Shown here: piece after piece, positions 1 through 11,251 of the stretch
Position numbering within the stretch: the stretch's first letter is position 1
Layout: each line of letters starts with the position of its first letter
DNA from: Coenobita brevimanus
Lineage: Eukaryota; Arthropoda; Malacostraca; Decapoda; Coenobitidae
Length of the DNA stretch: 64,000 nt
Direction: 5' to 3'
Assembly: GCA_032717465.1 (NCBI GenBank)
Contig: CM064712.1
Coordinates: 20,458,217 to 20,522,216, forward strand
Translations under genes and position numbers: made by a program
The notes under the pieces: model-generated
Database searches by the model: none
Told to the model about the DNA's origin: nothing
The model's input: the letters and a program-made list of their open reading frames with translations, nothing else

Positions 1-269
1 GTCCCAACAGATGACCAATAATATACCGTATGCCAATTACAAGGAAGCTCAGTATGCCCCATCATAACTTTAAGAACCAGGGGAGTAACATACCCATACC
101 GGGGACGACCCTCATAACACGATATTGAACGTAACGTGGAGGAAGGAGAAAGAGTCTGTGTTATCATATTGTGAGCGGCGGCTATACAGGAACAGGCAAT
201 ATCCTAGAATATTATCTTTCCTGCACCATACCAGCCGTGATACGGTTTCCCCGTGCTGGAGTTTTCCAG
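1..269. other. Unannotated flank
   Basis: I see no coding, RNA or repeat signature here. The open frames crossing it are short and resemble no family I know. Confidence 0.4.
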
Positions 270-422
270 TAACTTGGCCTAAAACTGTCATATCCCCAGC
301 TTGAATACTGAGTTGTAGCAATAGATTAGCACTGCAATATAATGCTAGTCGCAGAGAAGTGTTTTGGAAAGGATGTAGTAGCCTTAGCATTGTCTTTTCC
401 TGCCACTGAGTCATGTGAAATA
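270..422 (+). repeat. Interspersed repeat H, copy 1
   Basis: This stretch is clearly similar, by eye roughly three quarters identical, to 2491-2648 in the same orientation. Both copies begin with taacttggccta and share a long block around tgagttgtag. It contains no ORF. Copy 1 runs directly into an RTE-A fragment, while copy 2 directly follows a solo LTR. The family is unidentified; an untranslated part of an older retroelement is possible. Confidence 0.6.
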
Positions 423-917
423 AGCAACTCACCTTTTAGAATTATGTTCATCCTCCTACCATCTACCAACATCATACACTTCATCACTTTACTCTTATTC
501 TCATTTACTCTCAATTTCCTCCTTTCACACACCCTTCCAAACTCCTCTACCAACTGTCTCAATCTCTCCTCTGCATCAGCCACTAGTGCAGTATCATTAG
601 CAAACAGCATCTGGTTCAGATTACACTCTCTACCATCAGCATTCAGTAGACTCAAACCTCCACCTAACACTACTGCATTCACCTCCCTTACAACATCATC
701 CATATAAATATTAAACAACCAAGGCGACATCACACATCCCTACCGCAGCCCCACTCTCACGGGAAACCAGTCCTCACAGTATTTCCCACTCTTACACACG
801 CTCTACTATTTCCATAAAACTTTTCACTCCTTTTTGCAACCTACCATCAAGTCCATACAATCTTAAAACAGTCCACAAAGCCTCCCCATCAGTTCTATCA
901 TACGCTTTCTGTAAACC
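423..917 (-). pseudogene. RTE-A non-LTR reverse transcriptase fragment
   Basis: An internal slice of the reverse transcriptase of family RTE-A, whose near-complete copy lies at 48955-52428. It starts in the palm region (K-A-Y-D-R-T-D), passes M-S-P-W-L-F-N-I-Y-M-D and the catalytic box, and stops soon after K-S-K-V-M-K. The catalytic box reads F-A-N-D where the full copy reads F-A-D-D, so the first catalytic Asp is lost. A frameshift separates the K-A-Y-D part from M-S-P-W-L-F. Both ends are truncated: there is no endonuclease and no 3' tail. It is a dead fragment. RTE-like is a family-level call from the overall motif set; the exact clade is uncertain. Confidence 0.85.
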
Positions 918-1616
918 ACACACACTAGGATAAATTTCAGTGTAGGAGTCCGCTTCCACACTGACATCAGTGCTATCATGTGCCTGTTATTTGCAACACT
1001 GTTAGCAGGATTTAAGAGCAGTGATCCTCCTCTACAATGCAATGATGAGAAACTGCCTTGAGAGTTAGGGAATCATTTATTTTCACTGAACCTATGTATA
1101 ACATAATTATTGATACTTTTTAAACAGCATTGCAATAACATCCATGGCAGTATAAATATACTATGATATGTGTTAGTGTAAAAGCGAATGTGAATCAAGT
1201 GCATGATGAATTGTTTTAAATTTTTAAGTTACAGCATAAGAGATAACCATTGCAACATTTAAACAGACTTGAAATTACAAATTAGATTAAGTGTTCTTCC
1301 TACCAGTTTTTCCACTTGTATCTACACCACTGGCTTCTCTTCATCTGAATTTAGGCCTGATTTTCGAAATTTTGCAGCTTATTTCACGTAGATTAGTAAT
1401 GGACTAAGATAATACAGTGGGTTTGTATCCTTTTTATAGCACTTCTTCGTTACTAGATCGATATTCTAGTGTTACTGCATTTTTATAACCCAGCAGTGAA
1501 GAGGGAAAGCAGTTTCAGGTCCTTAGAGTAAAAGGGATTTTGTAGTAAATTGGCTATCACATTTCAGAAAATTGACTAGGTGGCATAGCATTCACATGGA
1601 TTACTATAGCCTTTTT
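918..1616. other. Unannotated AT-rich spacer
   Basis: No coding frame, tRNA-like box or repeat unit stands out between the RTE-A fragment and the solo LTR. Confidence 0.4.
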
Positions 1617-1620
1617 ACAC

Positions 1621-2486
1621 TGTTACGGAACAGAGAGAGATAATGAACACTTCAAGTGAGAATACTAAAATCACTACTGTCCCGCAAAGTTCCAGGTTCA
1701 AAACAAAAGACTTAGGTAAAATTACAAGTTAAAGTTTAATGCTCAAACTAACAACTAAACATTCAGGACTCATAAGGATAATGTAATGGCAAAACAGGTT
1801 ACATATATGGTTAACTGCAATAGCCTCTATTAACACGAATTTAGCAAGAGCAAATTTATCTAAGTCAGCCCTGATAAAATGAGAAAACCGGATAATGCTG
1901 AGTTAAAGCAAGATATAATATTATTACAGATACAAAATATTACTAATACTGGCTGACAGTATGGAACCAATATGAATCATAAAAACGTTACCAGGCTTAT
2001 GAATTAACGCCTTAGGCTATACAGTACAAGAAAAATGGTAATAACACTTATTCTCAAATTATACAGCAGCTAGATGGCTGGAGACCTCCTGAGCATTCAC
2101 AAAAATAATGATATACTGTACAGGGGAGGACAGAGATGTGAACAGAATGAGGAGTAGATCTAAGTGGCAACTAATGCAGAGACTGAGCTCATTATATAGG
2201 GGCCGGCAGAGCTTGATTCAACTTGTAAGAAGGACGCGCAAATGAAGGCATAGAGGAGGAAGAGTTGACAATCCTGCTCTGAACAACAGAAAGAACGACT
2301 TACGCTACTATAAGGGGGAGAAGGGGGGAGTGAGGTAGAGCACGCAAGCCTGGTCACTATGGATGCCACGTGGTGAATCGTGAACAAACATGCAGCATAC
2401 TGTACATTAGGATCATACAAAGGATGATGCAATCATGAACAAAACTGTATCAAAACTGTGATGATGAAATCATAGGCTATGTAACA
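1621..2486 (-). mobile_element. Solo LTR related to the Gmr1-like element
   Basis: On the minus strand this is recognisably the LTR of the complete element at 52532-58892. It starts TGTTACATAGCCTATGATTTC, includes the block around the TATA box (ctatataatgagctc), and ends with the block tctctgttccgtaaca. It is much more diverged and slightly longer (866 against about 788 bp), with inserted and changed stretches in the middle. Gag or pol sequence is absent on either side, so it is a solo LTR. The 4-bp sequence ACAC occurs immediately before (1617-1620) and after (2487-2490), which fits a target site duplication. It probably formed by recombination between the two LTRs of an older copy. Confidence 0.88.
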
Positions 2487-2490
2487 ACAC

Positions 2491-2648
2491 TAACTTGGCC
2501 TAAGTTTGCCACATCCCCATCATGAATGCTGAGTTGTAGGATTACATTAACACTGGAATACGATATTCGTCGCGAAGAAATGCTAAGTAAAGAATGTAGA
2601 GCCCTAGTCCTGTTTTTTCTGCCTCTGAGATGCGTGGAATACATCAAT
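2491..2648 (+). repeat. Interspersed repeat H, copy 2
   Basis: Second copy of the non-coding repeat seen at 270-422, in direct orientation. It begins right after the ACAC duplication that flanks the solo LTR. Confidence 0.6.
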
Positions 2649-3035
2649 CTGAGCCAAGTTAGAGTAGAAAGAGTATAATCGAGTTAAGTATATGGTTAGA
2701 AAGGTTTAGTGTTGCAAAAAAAATCTAGATAAAGTTATTAAGGGGGAAAAGACAATAGCGTCATTCTTTGACAACTCGCCATTCTTGCAGGTAATTATGT
2801 AGTAACAATTATTATGCTAATCTTGTTTTTAAGGAAACTCAGTAACACTTTGTGGAAAAATGTTGTCAGTGTATATGCGTGTTTGTGTGTCCACATTGGA
2901 TCCCCTCGGATTTCCACGTGCCATACATCAAAAGATGTGGAATGACGAGCTGACAATGATGGAGTAAATTATGACTGCATGCCATCAGTTGTGCGCAACC
3001 CATGCACACTTTTGTTCCCAATTTTCTGCCAGACA
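2649..3035. other. Unannotated spacer
   Basis: Nothing recognisable; a short oligo-A run is the only low-complexity feature. Confidence 0.4.
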
Positions 3036-3039
3036 TTAA

Positions 3040-4136
3040 CCTGCCGCATGCCAGCTATTTTTAGCCCTATGGGTCACCCCAGTGCTGGCCATTTTTCGAC
3101 ATTTTTTTTTTTGGCTAAAATGATAGATTTCGATGTGGAAACAACGAATTTCACCATTAAAATGCTCACTAAGGCTCAGAAATGAGTTTTATTGAGTCCT
3201 GCATACTCATTTACAGGTATAGCAGCTCTCTCACGCTCACCACGTACGTGAGAGAAGGCAATTTTCTATGTAAGGTATATTCAGGTATTTATGCTGGGAA
3301 GGTATAGCAATGTTCAGCACACTTTTCTGATTATTTGTTACTTCAGCATCTATCACAATTTGCGTGTCTTTCTCACTGTGAATGCATTATCTTACACTTA
3401 CTTGAAAATAGGTACAACCTGACTTCATTACATACAGTCTTGCCACTTACAAGAAGGTATTTACAACTTCTATCTATCTATCTATCTATCTATAGCCCGA
3501 CGCCCTAATCCCGCAAAGGGTGACCGCAGACAAAACGCCTCCAAGTCACTCTGTCACCCACCATTTGACTCCCCTCCCCCCAACTCACCCCCCCCTCCCT
3601 CATATACCTCTCAACTCCATCCCTCCACCTCATCCTCGGTCTACCCCTCCCTCTCCCTCCCTCCACCTCACCTACATACACCCTCTTGGTCAGTCTTTCA
3701 TTCTCCATTCTCTCTACATGTCCAAACCACCTCAGTGTATTTCTCCTAATCTTTTCAACCACATCCACATCTACCCCACAACGTTCCTTCACTTCTTGAC
3801 TTCACTATATAGTCCTTACACTTACAAGAAAATATTTACAACTAACACTTACACGAAAATATTTACAAAATGTCTTCACTATGTACAGGACTGGGTGAGG
3901 CACACAGGCAGAGTGTGGCAGAGCGAGTGTGAGGGGGGAGCAAGTGAGTGTTTGGCCTTGACAGCCTGGGGGACGGTAGAGGAACAGTTACCTTACATGC
4001 CTGCCAATTTTTACCCGCGAATCTTGAAAAATGCGGTCACAGTGAAGTTTTTTATTTTAAACCATTTTAAAATGGCACTGGCACTGGCCGTGGCATTATG
4101 TCAAACCGTTTTAAAACGGCACTGGCATGCGGTGGG
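3040..4136. mobile_element. piggyBac-type MITE, copy 1 (interrupted)
   Basis: A non-coding element bounded by TTAA at 3036-3039 and 4137-4140. The ends are inverted repeats beginning CC[C/T]GCCGCATGCCAG. A second, uninterrupted copy lies at 27057-27812 and is closely similar along its whole length. Subterminal sequence includes the perfect palindrome CCGTTTTAAAACGG near the right end. An RTE-B fragment (3471-3797) interrupts this copy; removing it leaves a body similar in length to copy 2. TTAA target sites and ends beginning CCC are hallmarks of the piggyBac superfamily, so it is probably mobilised by a piggyBac transposase. Open frames crossing it are fortuitous. Confidence 0.88.
3471..3797 (-). 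pseudogene. RTE-B 3' end, 5'-truncated, inside the MITE
   Basis: The C-terminal part of the RTE-B protein, read on the minus strand from about 3795. It starts near the K-E-R-C-G-V-D segment, passes R-W-F-G-H-V-E-R-M and G-R-G-R-P-R-M-R-W-R-D, and ends G-H-P-L-R-D then stop. The conserved 3' end follows (gcgtcgggctata) and a (GATA)n tail. A short 3' fragment is the expected product of incomplete target-primed reverse transcription. Only a few bases differ from the copy at 31649-32176, so the family moved recently. The insertion point is clear because the uninterrupted MITE sequence exists at 27057-27812. Confidence 0.88.
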
Positions 4137-4140
4137 TTAA

Positions 4141-4326
4141 GAACCCTCAACGGGTCATACCGCTGAGTGGAATGAGCTGAAATTTTGCATGGGCATGCCC
4201 GGTACGTCAGGGCAGGTCCGTGCAAGTTTGGTGTCAATGCATGTCTGGGCGGGTAAACGCTTAGCGGTCCGATAGGGCTCCTAAGATTTTATGGCTTATT
4301 ACCAACTAGTAAGAATGGTCTCTTAA
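4141..4326. other. Unannotated spacer
   Basis: A short stretch between the MITE and RTE-C copy 1. No feature recognised. Confidence 0.4.
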
Positions 4327-6308
4327 TTTGAAGGTTTTTGGAAGTAGTGGCAATCAAAAGGCGCCATAGCAATGACAAGGTTAATGGAGATCATTTCTAA
4401 TGGTTTAACCCATGGAGATGAAGTAAGGACCAGATGGAAAGAATGTTTTGAAAGCCAGATGAATGGGAATAGAGAGAGCAGAGCGGTTGTATACATGATT
4501 GGTTTTGGGGGTGTGCAGAGAAGGAATGCAGTGCCAGGAGACATTACACTCGCACAGGTGAAGAGTGCTGTGAAGCGGCTGAAAAATGGGAAAGAAGCTG
4601 GAATTGATGAGGTGTATGCAGAGATGCTTAAGTGTAGTGGAAAGAGTGGAATGATGTACTTGTTGGAGATATGTAAGTAGGCATGGATGAGTGAAACTGT
4701 GCCTGCAGAGTGGAAAAAGGCTGTGATTGTACTCCTGTACAAAAAAAATGGTGAGAGAAGTCAGTGCAAGAATTATTGTGGCATAAGTTTATTGAGTGTG
4801 GTAGGGAAGGTATGTGGAAGTATTATTATAGAGAAAGTAAGAGACATATCAAAAGTCCTGGTGAGTGATGAACAGGGTGGCTTTAGGAGTGGTAGAGGAT
4901 GTGTGGATCAAATATTTGCAGTGAGACAGATAACAGAGAAGGCTTGGGAGAAGGACCATAAGGTGTTTATGGCATTCATGGACCTGGAAAAAGCATACGA
5001 CAGAGTAGACAGAGAGGGATTGTGATAAGTTTTTTGCACATGAACGGTGCAGATGGTAAGCCGGTAGGTGCTGTTAAGAGTTTTTATGATGGTAGCGAAG
5101 CATGTGTAAGGGTTAATGGCATCTAAGTGAATGGTTCACGATTGGTGTGGGCATGCGACAAGGCAGTGTGATGTCCCCATGGTTGTTCATTATATATATG
5201 GATGGGGTGATGAGAGAAGCAATAACACGAGTAATGGAGAGAGGAATGGTGTTGGTAATGAATGGTGATGGATGGAATATCTCAAATTTGTTGTATGCTG
5301 ATGATGCGGTACTGCTTGCAAGTCCGGGACAAGAATTTGGTAGGCTAGTGCTGAGTTTTGCTGATAACTGTGAGCATCGTGCCTTGAGAGTAAATGTAGA
5401 AAAGAGTAAAGTGATGGTTATTGATAGAGACAGTGACTTCCAGTGTGATGTCACAGTGAATGGAGAGAGACTGGAATTGGTGAGAGAGTTCAAATGCCTG
5501 GGTACAGTGATAGAAAAGAGAGGAAAATGTGCAAAAGAAGTGGAAAGTAGCTTGACACAAGGAAGAAAAGTAGCTGGTGCTATGAAGGCCATGATAAGAA
5601 AAGGCTTGAGTGCTGCAGCTGCACGAGGCTTACATGAGGGAGTGTTTGTATCAACTTTAGCATATGAATGTGAGACTATGGTGTGGCATAAAAATGAAAA
5701 GTCAAGAGTAAGAGCAGGGGAGATGTGACTGCTGAGGAATGTATGTGGAGTACAGAGGGTGGATAGGATACGAAATAATGTGACTCGTGAAAGATGTGGA
5801 GTGAGGAAGTAGGTGGACACAAGATAGGAAGATAGTGTACTGAGATGGTATGGTCATGGGGAGAGAATGGATAACAACAGGGTGGTGAAAAAGGTATATC
5901 TGAGTGAATTTGAAGGAGGGAGGAGGCGAGATAGGCCAAGGAGAAGGTGCAGAGATATGGTGGATGAGTGTGTGAGGAAGAGAGGTTTGGAAGTCGGTTA
6001 GGCTAGGGAACTGACAAGATATCGAGCTGGCTGGATGAATGTTTGAGGAGAAGTGCATGATCAGGGATTCGGGCACCCCTTTTTAACGTGGCAGCGTCCG
6101 GATTGACTCAATCGGATACGTTTATGTGAAGCTACAGAACGTGGTGAATGTTTTTGGTGTATCCGATAGAGCCAGGATTCTGGGGGCTTGAATGGTGAGT
6201 GAATGGAAGCGTGGCCCATTGGACTGGGCAAATTTGAGCTTTCTGGACACCGCTACTCCTCACCCTGCCCCAGGGTGGGAAAAGAGGTCCGGATGATGAT
6301 GATGATTA
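4327..6308 (+). pseudogene. RTE-C non-LTR reverse transcriptase, 5'-truncated
   Basis: Carries the reverse transcriptase and C-terminal domain of family RTE-C without the upstream endonuclease. Recognisable blocks in order: R-L-K-N-G-K-E-A-G-I-D-E-V, the S-L-L-S-V-V-G-K-V block, G-F-R-S-G-R-G-C-V-D-Q-I-F, the M-D-L-E-K-A-Y-D-R-V-D box, M-S-P-W-L-F-I-I-Y-M-D-G, the catalytic Y-A-D-D-A-V-L-L box (about 5293-5316), and a final R-W-Y-G-H plus G-R-R-R-D-R-P-R-R-R region. Stops break it near 4677 and 5023, with frame breaks just after the latter and several more stops after 5725. The catalytic Y-A-D-D is intact. The 3' UTR (about 6060-6290) ends in (GAT)n at 6294-6308. A second copy lies at 39998-41093 on the minus strand. 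Confidence 0.87.
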
Positions 6309-6647
6309 ACCTCTTCTCCTACGAGGGTTTCAAAGCTGAATGAAATCTCTTGACATTAGCAGTTGTAGGCTACAATAATGCCCGCTGTGATGACCCATGC
6401 TTAGCCTGTGAATGACCACGGGACACAGCTCGTAAAAAACACAGTGGGTTAAGCGGCCTTTCACGCTAGGTACAAGTGGCCATGTTTGTTAGCGATTTGA
6501 CTGGCTCTGATCGAACCGTTATAGATTATTTTAAAAATCAAGCCTGACTGAAAGAAATGAAGTATGTGTTTTAGGGAATCTATATAATTCTGATGTAGCA
6601 GAAATCTGATATAACAGGTAATTTTGCTGAATGTGATATAAGCAAAG

Positions 6648-6678
<31 letters not shown>

Positions 6679-6839
6679 TGAGTAAAGAAAAATCGCACCA
6701 ACCAGTTGTCTACCTCCGTGTTCCCCCAAGTGGCCCTCACAGCCAAAACATCACCCCTAAGAGCCAGTCCCAGATGCCAGCCTTAAAAATATATCTTTTT
6801 AATCCTCTGCCACTCCTCGCTTCATGTACTTACTGGTGG
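6309..6839. other. Spacer with a short (GA)n tract
   Basis: Contains a (GA)n run at about 6647-6674. No gene recognised; the one longer minus frame runs through the GA tract and is not credible. Confidence 0.5.
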
Positions 6840-7560
6840 AGTGTGATGTGAAGGTGTAGTGTGGTGGTGGTGCTGGGAGATGTGTTGGTGGTGGTGGTGG
6901 TGGGAGAAGTGATGTGTGGTGTTGGTGCTGGGGCCGAGGTGGTGGTGGTGGTGGTGGGAGATATGATGTGTGGTGGCTGTGGCGCTGTAAGATACGATGT
7001 GATTCGTGGTGGTGTTTTGGGAGATGCGGTGATTGGTGGTGGTGGTGGTGGTGGAAGTGGTGTGTGGTGGTGATAGTGGATGTGATGTGTGGTAATGGCG
7101 GTGAATTTGATGTGGGGTGGCGGTGGTGGATGTGATGTGCGGTGGTGGTGGTGGTGGCGGTGGTGGATTTGATGTGGGGTGGTGGTGGTGGTGGTGGTGG
7201 TGGTGATGATGGATGTGTAGTGGGGTGGTGGTGGTGGTTGGAGATGTGATGTGGGGTGGTGGTGGGATGTGTGGTGGTAGTGCTGAGAGCTGTGATGTGT
7301 CGTGGTGGTGATGGTGCTGAGAGATGTGATGTAGTTTGATGGTGGTGGTGGTGGTGGGAGATGTGTAGTGATGTTGTTGTTGGTGCTGGTGATGCTGGAA
7401 GAATAGGCGTTGGTGGTGGCGGTGGTGCTGGGAGATGTGGAGTAGTGGTGGTGGTAGTTGCGGGTCTGGCTGGTTTTTATTGTGGCGGTAGAGATAGTTA
7501 TGGTGTTGGGAGTGGTTGTGCATGTGGTGCAGATTGCTAAAATCATGGACACTATAGTGA
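6840..7560 (+). repeat. TGG/TGATG-rich degenerate minisatellite
   Basis: About 700 bp built from ggtggtggtg and gatgtgatgtgtggtgg motifs, strongly G/T on the plus strand and A/C on the minus strand. The long open frames on both strands (poly-Val/Gly or poly-His/Thr) come from the repeat and not from selection. Confidence 0.9.
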
Positions 7561-7605
7561 TAGTGGACAACAGTGATACAATGCAGGGGGGATGATGATA
7601 GATAT

Positions 7606-7868
7606 TGTCTCTCTAACTATCTATTGCCAGACGCTTTAATCCCATAAGGGATGGTCACAAACAAATCGCCTTGCTGTCGCACTGTCCCCCGCCATTTCAC
7701 TGCCCTGCTCCCAGCTCACATCCCCCTCTCTCATAAACCTCTCCACTCCATCCCTCCATCTCATCCTTGGCCTCCCCCTCCCTCTCTCCCCTCTACCTCA
7801 CTCAAATACACTCTTCTCGTCAGTCTCTCAGTCTCCACATGGCCAAACCACCTCAATGTGTATTAGTT
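7606..7868 (-). pseudogene. RTE-B 3' end, diverged short copy
   Basis: The minus-strand 3' end of an RTE-B relative. The plus strand reads tatctattgccagacgctttaatccc and continues through the C-terminal coding region, in parallel with 22554-22800 and with the divergent copy at 46771-47000. The last recognisable part is the R-W-F-G-H equivalent (ggccaaaccacctcaatgtg on plus). It is 5'-truncated and more diverged than the other copies, so older. Confidence 0.75.
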
Positions 7869-8340
7869 ATAATTTCTATTTTTAACGTAGGATGGTTGAG
7901 AGGGTGCTGGTCTTGGAATTGGTGAAGAAAATAGTGGAAATTATTGCAGATGCTGTAATAATGTAGTAGTGGAGGGTTGTGGTTCTGGCTGAAGATGACT
8001 CCGGTGTTAGTGCTTATGGTGGTCACATGTTTGTGAAGCGAGAATGTCAGGAAGGGATGTTGTGGAGCTTGTTGTAGTGGTAATAATGATTTAGTGATGT
8101 CTGTAGTGATAATTGGTTATGGTTATGTTAATGATGGAGGGTTGTGGTTGTAGTGAGGGTTGCTGTGGTAACAGTGGTGATGTTTGTAGTGGTGGATGGT
8201 TGTGGTGGCGGTAATGCTAAATGTTTGTGGTTATAGTGGCGGTTGTTGTGGTGGCAGTGGTGGTATCTGTGTTCGTGGGTGTTTGTAGCGGTGTGGTGGT
8301 GAAGAGTAAATTACGCTCCATTAAATAGATGATCGAGTTT
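7869..8340 (+). repeat. GT/TGG-rich low-complexity stretch
   Basis: Continues the G/T bias of the previous minisatellite in a more degraded form (gtggtggttgtggtgg and similar). No coding signal. Confidence 0.6.
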
Positions 8341-8349
8341 CTCTCTTTC

Positions 8350-8432
<83 letters not shown>
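8350..8432. repeat. (GT)n(GA)n compound microsatellite
   Basis: About 40 bp of pure GT followed directly by about 42 bp of pure GA. Confidence 0.95.
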
Positions 8433-8438
<6 letters not shown>

Positions 8439-8639
8439 TCACAAATAAACTGAACGAAAACTGTTGATAGCAAAAATAAAACGGTTTATATTTTGAACTT
8501 CCCAAATGGATCAACGAAAACCACTTTACTGGGGTGTTTTTTGATTATATTTTTACTTAATCCTTTATTTATGCCTTTCAGAATTACGTGATTGTCTGAC
8601 CGTAACAGGGATATAACGGCTTAGTTTCCATGTATGTAT

Positions 8640-9660
8640 GAAGTTGCTGAAGAGGAGGAAAATCATTTCGGAAAAAGAATACAAAAGCGATGGTTGGTTT
8701 GGTGTCTGGCAGAGGATTAATTACAGAGAAAATAGGAGAGGAAAGTGTCGGATAAAAGAAATTATAGAAGGAAGTGAAGGAGTGTTCAACAGGAGAGGAA
8801 TTATAGAAGATAGTAGAGGGGATGCTGTCTGAGAGAAGAGGGATTATAGAAGAAAGTGGAGGGGAAGGTGTGTGGTGAAAGGAGTTGTAGAGGAAAATGG
8901 ATTGATAAATGTCAGATAATTATGTGAAATTATATTAGAAACTGGAAGTGAAAGTGTCTGTTAAAAGAGGAATTAAATAGGAAAGTGACTGATAGAAGAA
9001 GAATTATAGAAGGAAATGGGGGGGGGGAGTGTCGGATACAAGAGAGTTTATAAAAAAAGATAAGTGAAAAGTATCAGGTAGAAGAGGAATTATAGAGGAA
9101 ACCGGAGAGGAAAGTGTCTGAGAGGATAGGAACTATAAAGGAAAGAGGAGAGGAAATGTCTGAGAGAAGATGAATTATAGATGAAAGAGGAGAGGAAAGT
9201 GTCTGAGAGAGGACGAAAGACGAGAGGAAAATGAGAGAAGATGAACTCTAAAGGAAAGTAGAGAGGAACGTGTCTGAGAGAGGAGGGAAGAAGAGAGGAA
9301 AGTGAGAGAAGATGAATTCTAGAAGAAAGTGGAGAGGAAAGTGTCTGAGAGAGGAGGGAAGAGGAGAGGAAAGTGTCTGAGAGGGGAGGGAAGAGGAGAA
9401 GAAAGTGTCTGAGAGAAGATGAATGACAGAGGAAAGAAGAAAGTATCTGAGAGATGAAACAAAGAGGATATAGTCAGTGAAATGAGAAATTATAGAAGAA
9501 AGCGGAGTGGTAAATGTCTGATAAGAGAGGAATTATAGAAGAAAGCAAAGAGGAAACTTGGATGGAGGCTGTGGCAGGGAAAAGAAAAAAATAGGAAACT
9601 TGAGTGGCAGCAATTTGGAGATAAAATGAAAGAAGAGATGTTATTAAAAGTGAAATTAAC
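8640..9660 (+). repeat. 1-kb purine-rich minisatellite
   Basis: Degenerate tandem copies of a unit close to gaggaaagtgtctgagagaagaggaattatagaagaaagtgga, roughly 45 bp long but varying. The plus strand is overwhelmingly A and G for a full kilobase. The motif gtgtctgagaga recurs many times between 9110 and 9430. Frames crossing it are repeat artefacts. Confidence 0.85.
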
Positions 9661-10257
9661 AAAGGTAGGACACAGGTGAGAGTGGTGGGTAAATTATTTT
9701 GAGCGTTGAGTGTCTGGATTAGGTGTGAGTGGATTGTGGACTTTTACAGGCAGCCAGACAGGCAAAACGAATGAATGTGTACGTGTTATTTTTCATCCAG
9801 CAGAATCTTTGCATGATCTAAACACGTTGCTCCATCCCTTATGCCCAATTTATGTCGGTTTCCCAAAATCGGCTTCATTAAAAAATAGCAGATTCACTCA
9901 TTTTGTCTGCATGGCTGGCTGTCTCTGAACATACACAATCCTTCTGCCACAGTAATGCCCTCATCACTATCACCTGTATCCTGACCTAGTTAGTTCCCTC
10001 TGGTCAAGAAGTCCTCCTTCACACAACAGATGGTGTCACACACCTTCACATAGCACCACTTTGGCACCAATACTCACTGTCCATACTAAATACATGCTAG
10101 AGTCGTCTCATAAGTGACAGATATGAGAGTATGACCATTTTTATATGGCATGTCCCAAGGTCTTTTTGAATATCATTTAAAAGAGGTCTAACAAAATTCA
10201 TATTCCCAGACTTATATCCGTCTTAGTTTCGGATCGATCTTGCTTCCTTTCCATCAG

Positions 10258-10300
<43 letters not shown>

Positions 10301-10489
10301 CTTGTGAGCATATGCTTGTTTGTGTGTGTGTCTGTGTGTGTGTGTTTAGCGTCCAGTTGACATAGTAACCATCAGGAACCATCCACTCACTACTACGCAC
10401 AACCACATTTTAAATGGGATTATGGTCATTAATATGCGGGATTGACCAGATAATCTCACAGACCAATTATCCCATCCTTCCACCATTAT

Positions 10490-10529
<40 letters not shown>

Positions 10530-11251
10530 CAGACTATACCTTTAATTTTAGATATTTCAACAGGTATGGGCAACTGGGCACAAGAAGAATGTATAAACTT
10601 AACTAAAATTAATCGCCATCACTCTGCAAACGGCTAGGGGATTTTATTTTCCGTTGTAAAACGTTTGGTATATGAGAGCCCCTACTTTCTTCCTATTTAT
10701 GTTCTAATTGTTCTAAGACGAAAATGGGAGCAATGAAAGTTTCAACTTGACTCAACTGAAAAATTGTCAACTATGGTCTGTGTTCTCTATTGCCAACAAG
10801 ACATAAAAAAACATACATATACTCGTATGCTCAGTATTGCAAAGTCTTATGTAATAGTGGCTATATTACTCATTATTCTTTTCATGTATGAGTAGAGATG
10901 GATGTGCAAAGTTCTAAGCAAATATTGGATATTAAGTAGCTTTTCTAGATAATACCGATCAAAATGTTATTTTTATGCACATCTGTGTATGCTTTGGTAA
11001 TTGCATGTAGTACATTCCAACACAACATATATTATGTCATTGCTGTATCTGCATCATCATCATCAGTGTTGCATACAGTATATGATAAAAATTGCAGTTA
11101 ATCATTGGTTTCCTGTTTTCTACATATCTCGGTATAGTTATGGTCTGTGATGAAAACTACGTTAAGGTAAACATAGATGTGAAGCACAAAGCCACAGTAC
11201 TAAAGATACTGGTATATATATTTTTAAAATCTTTTTAGACCTTTTTCATTA
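9661..11251. other. Spacer with (TC)n and (GA)n tracts
   Basis: Mostly unique-looking sequence with a (TC)n run at about 10259-10299 and a (GA)n run at about 10493-10526. No gene, tRNA box or element end recognised. Confidence 0.5.

Noticed and set aside
6822..7570. Open frames of 233 and 246 codons rich in His, Thr and Pro
   Set aside because: Products of the TGG/CAC repeat read in different frames; no domain and no start context.
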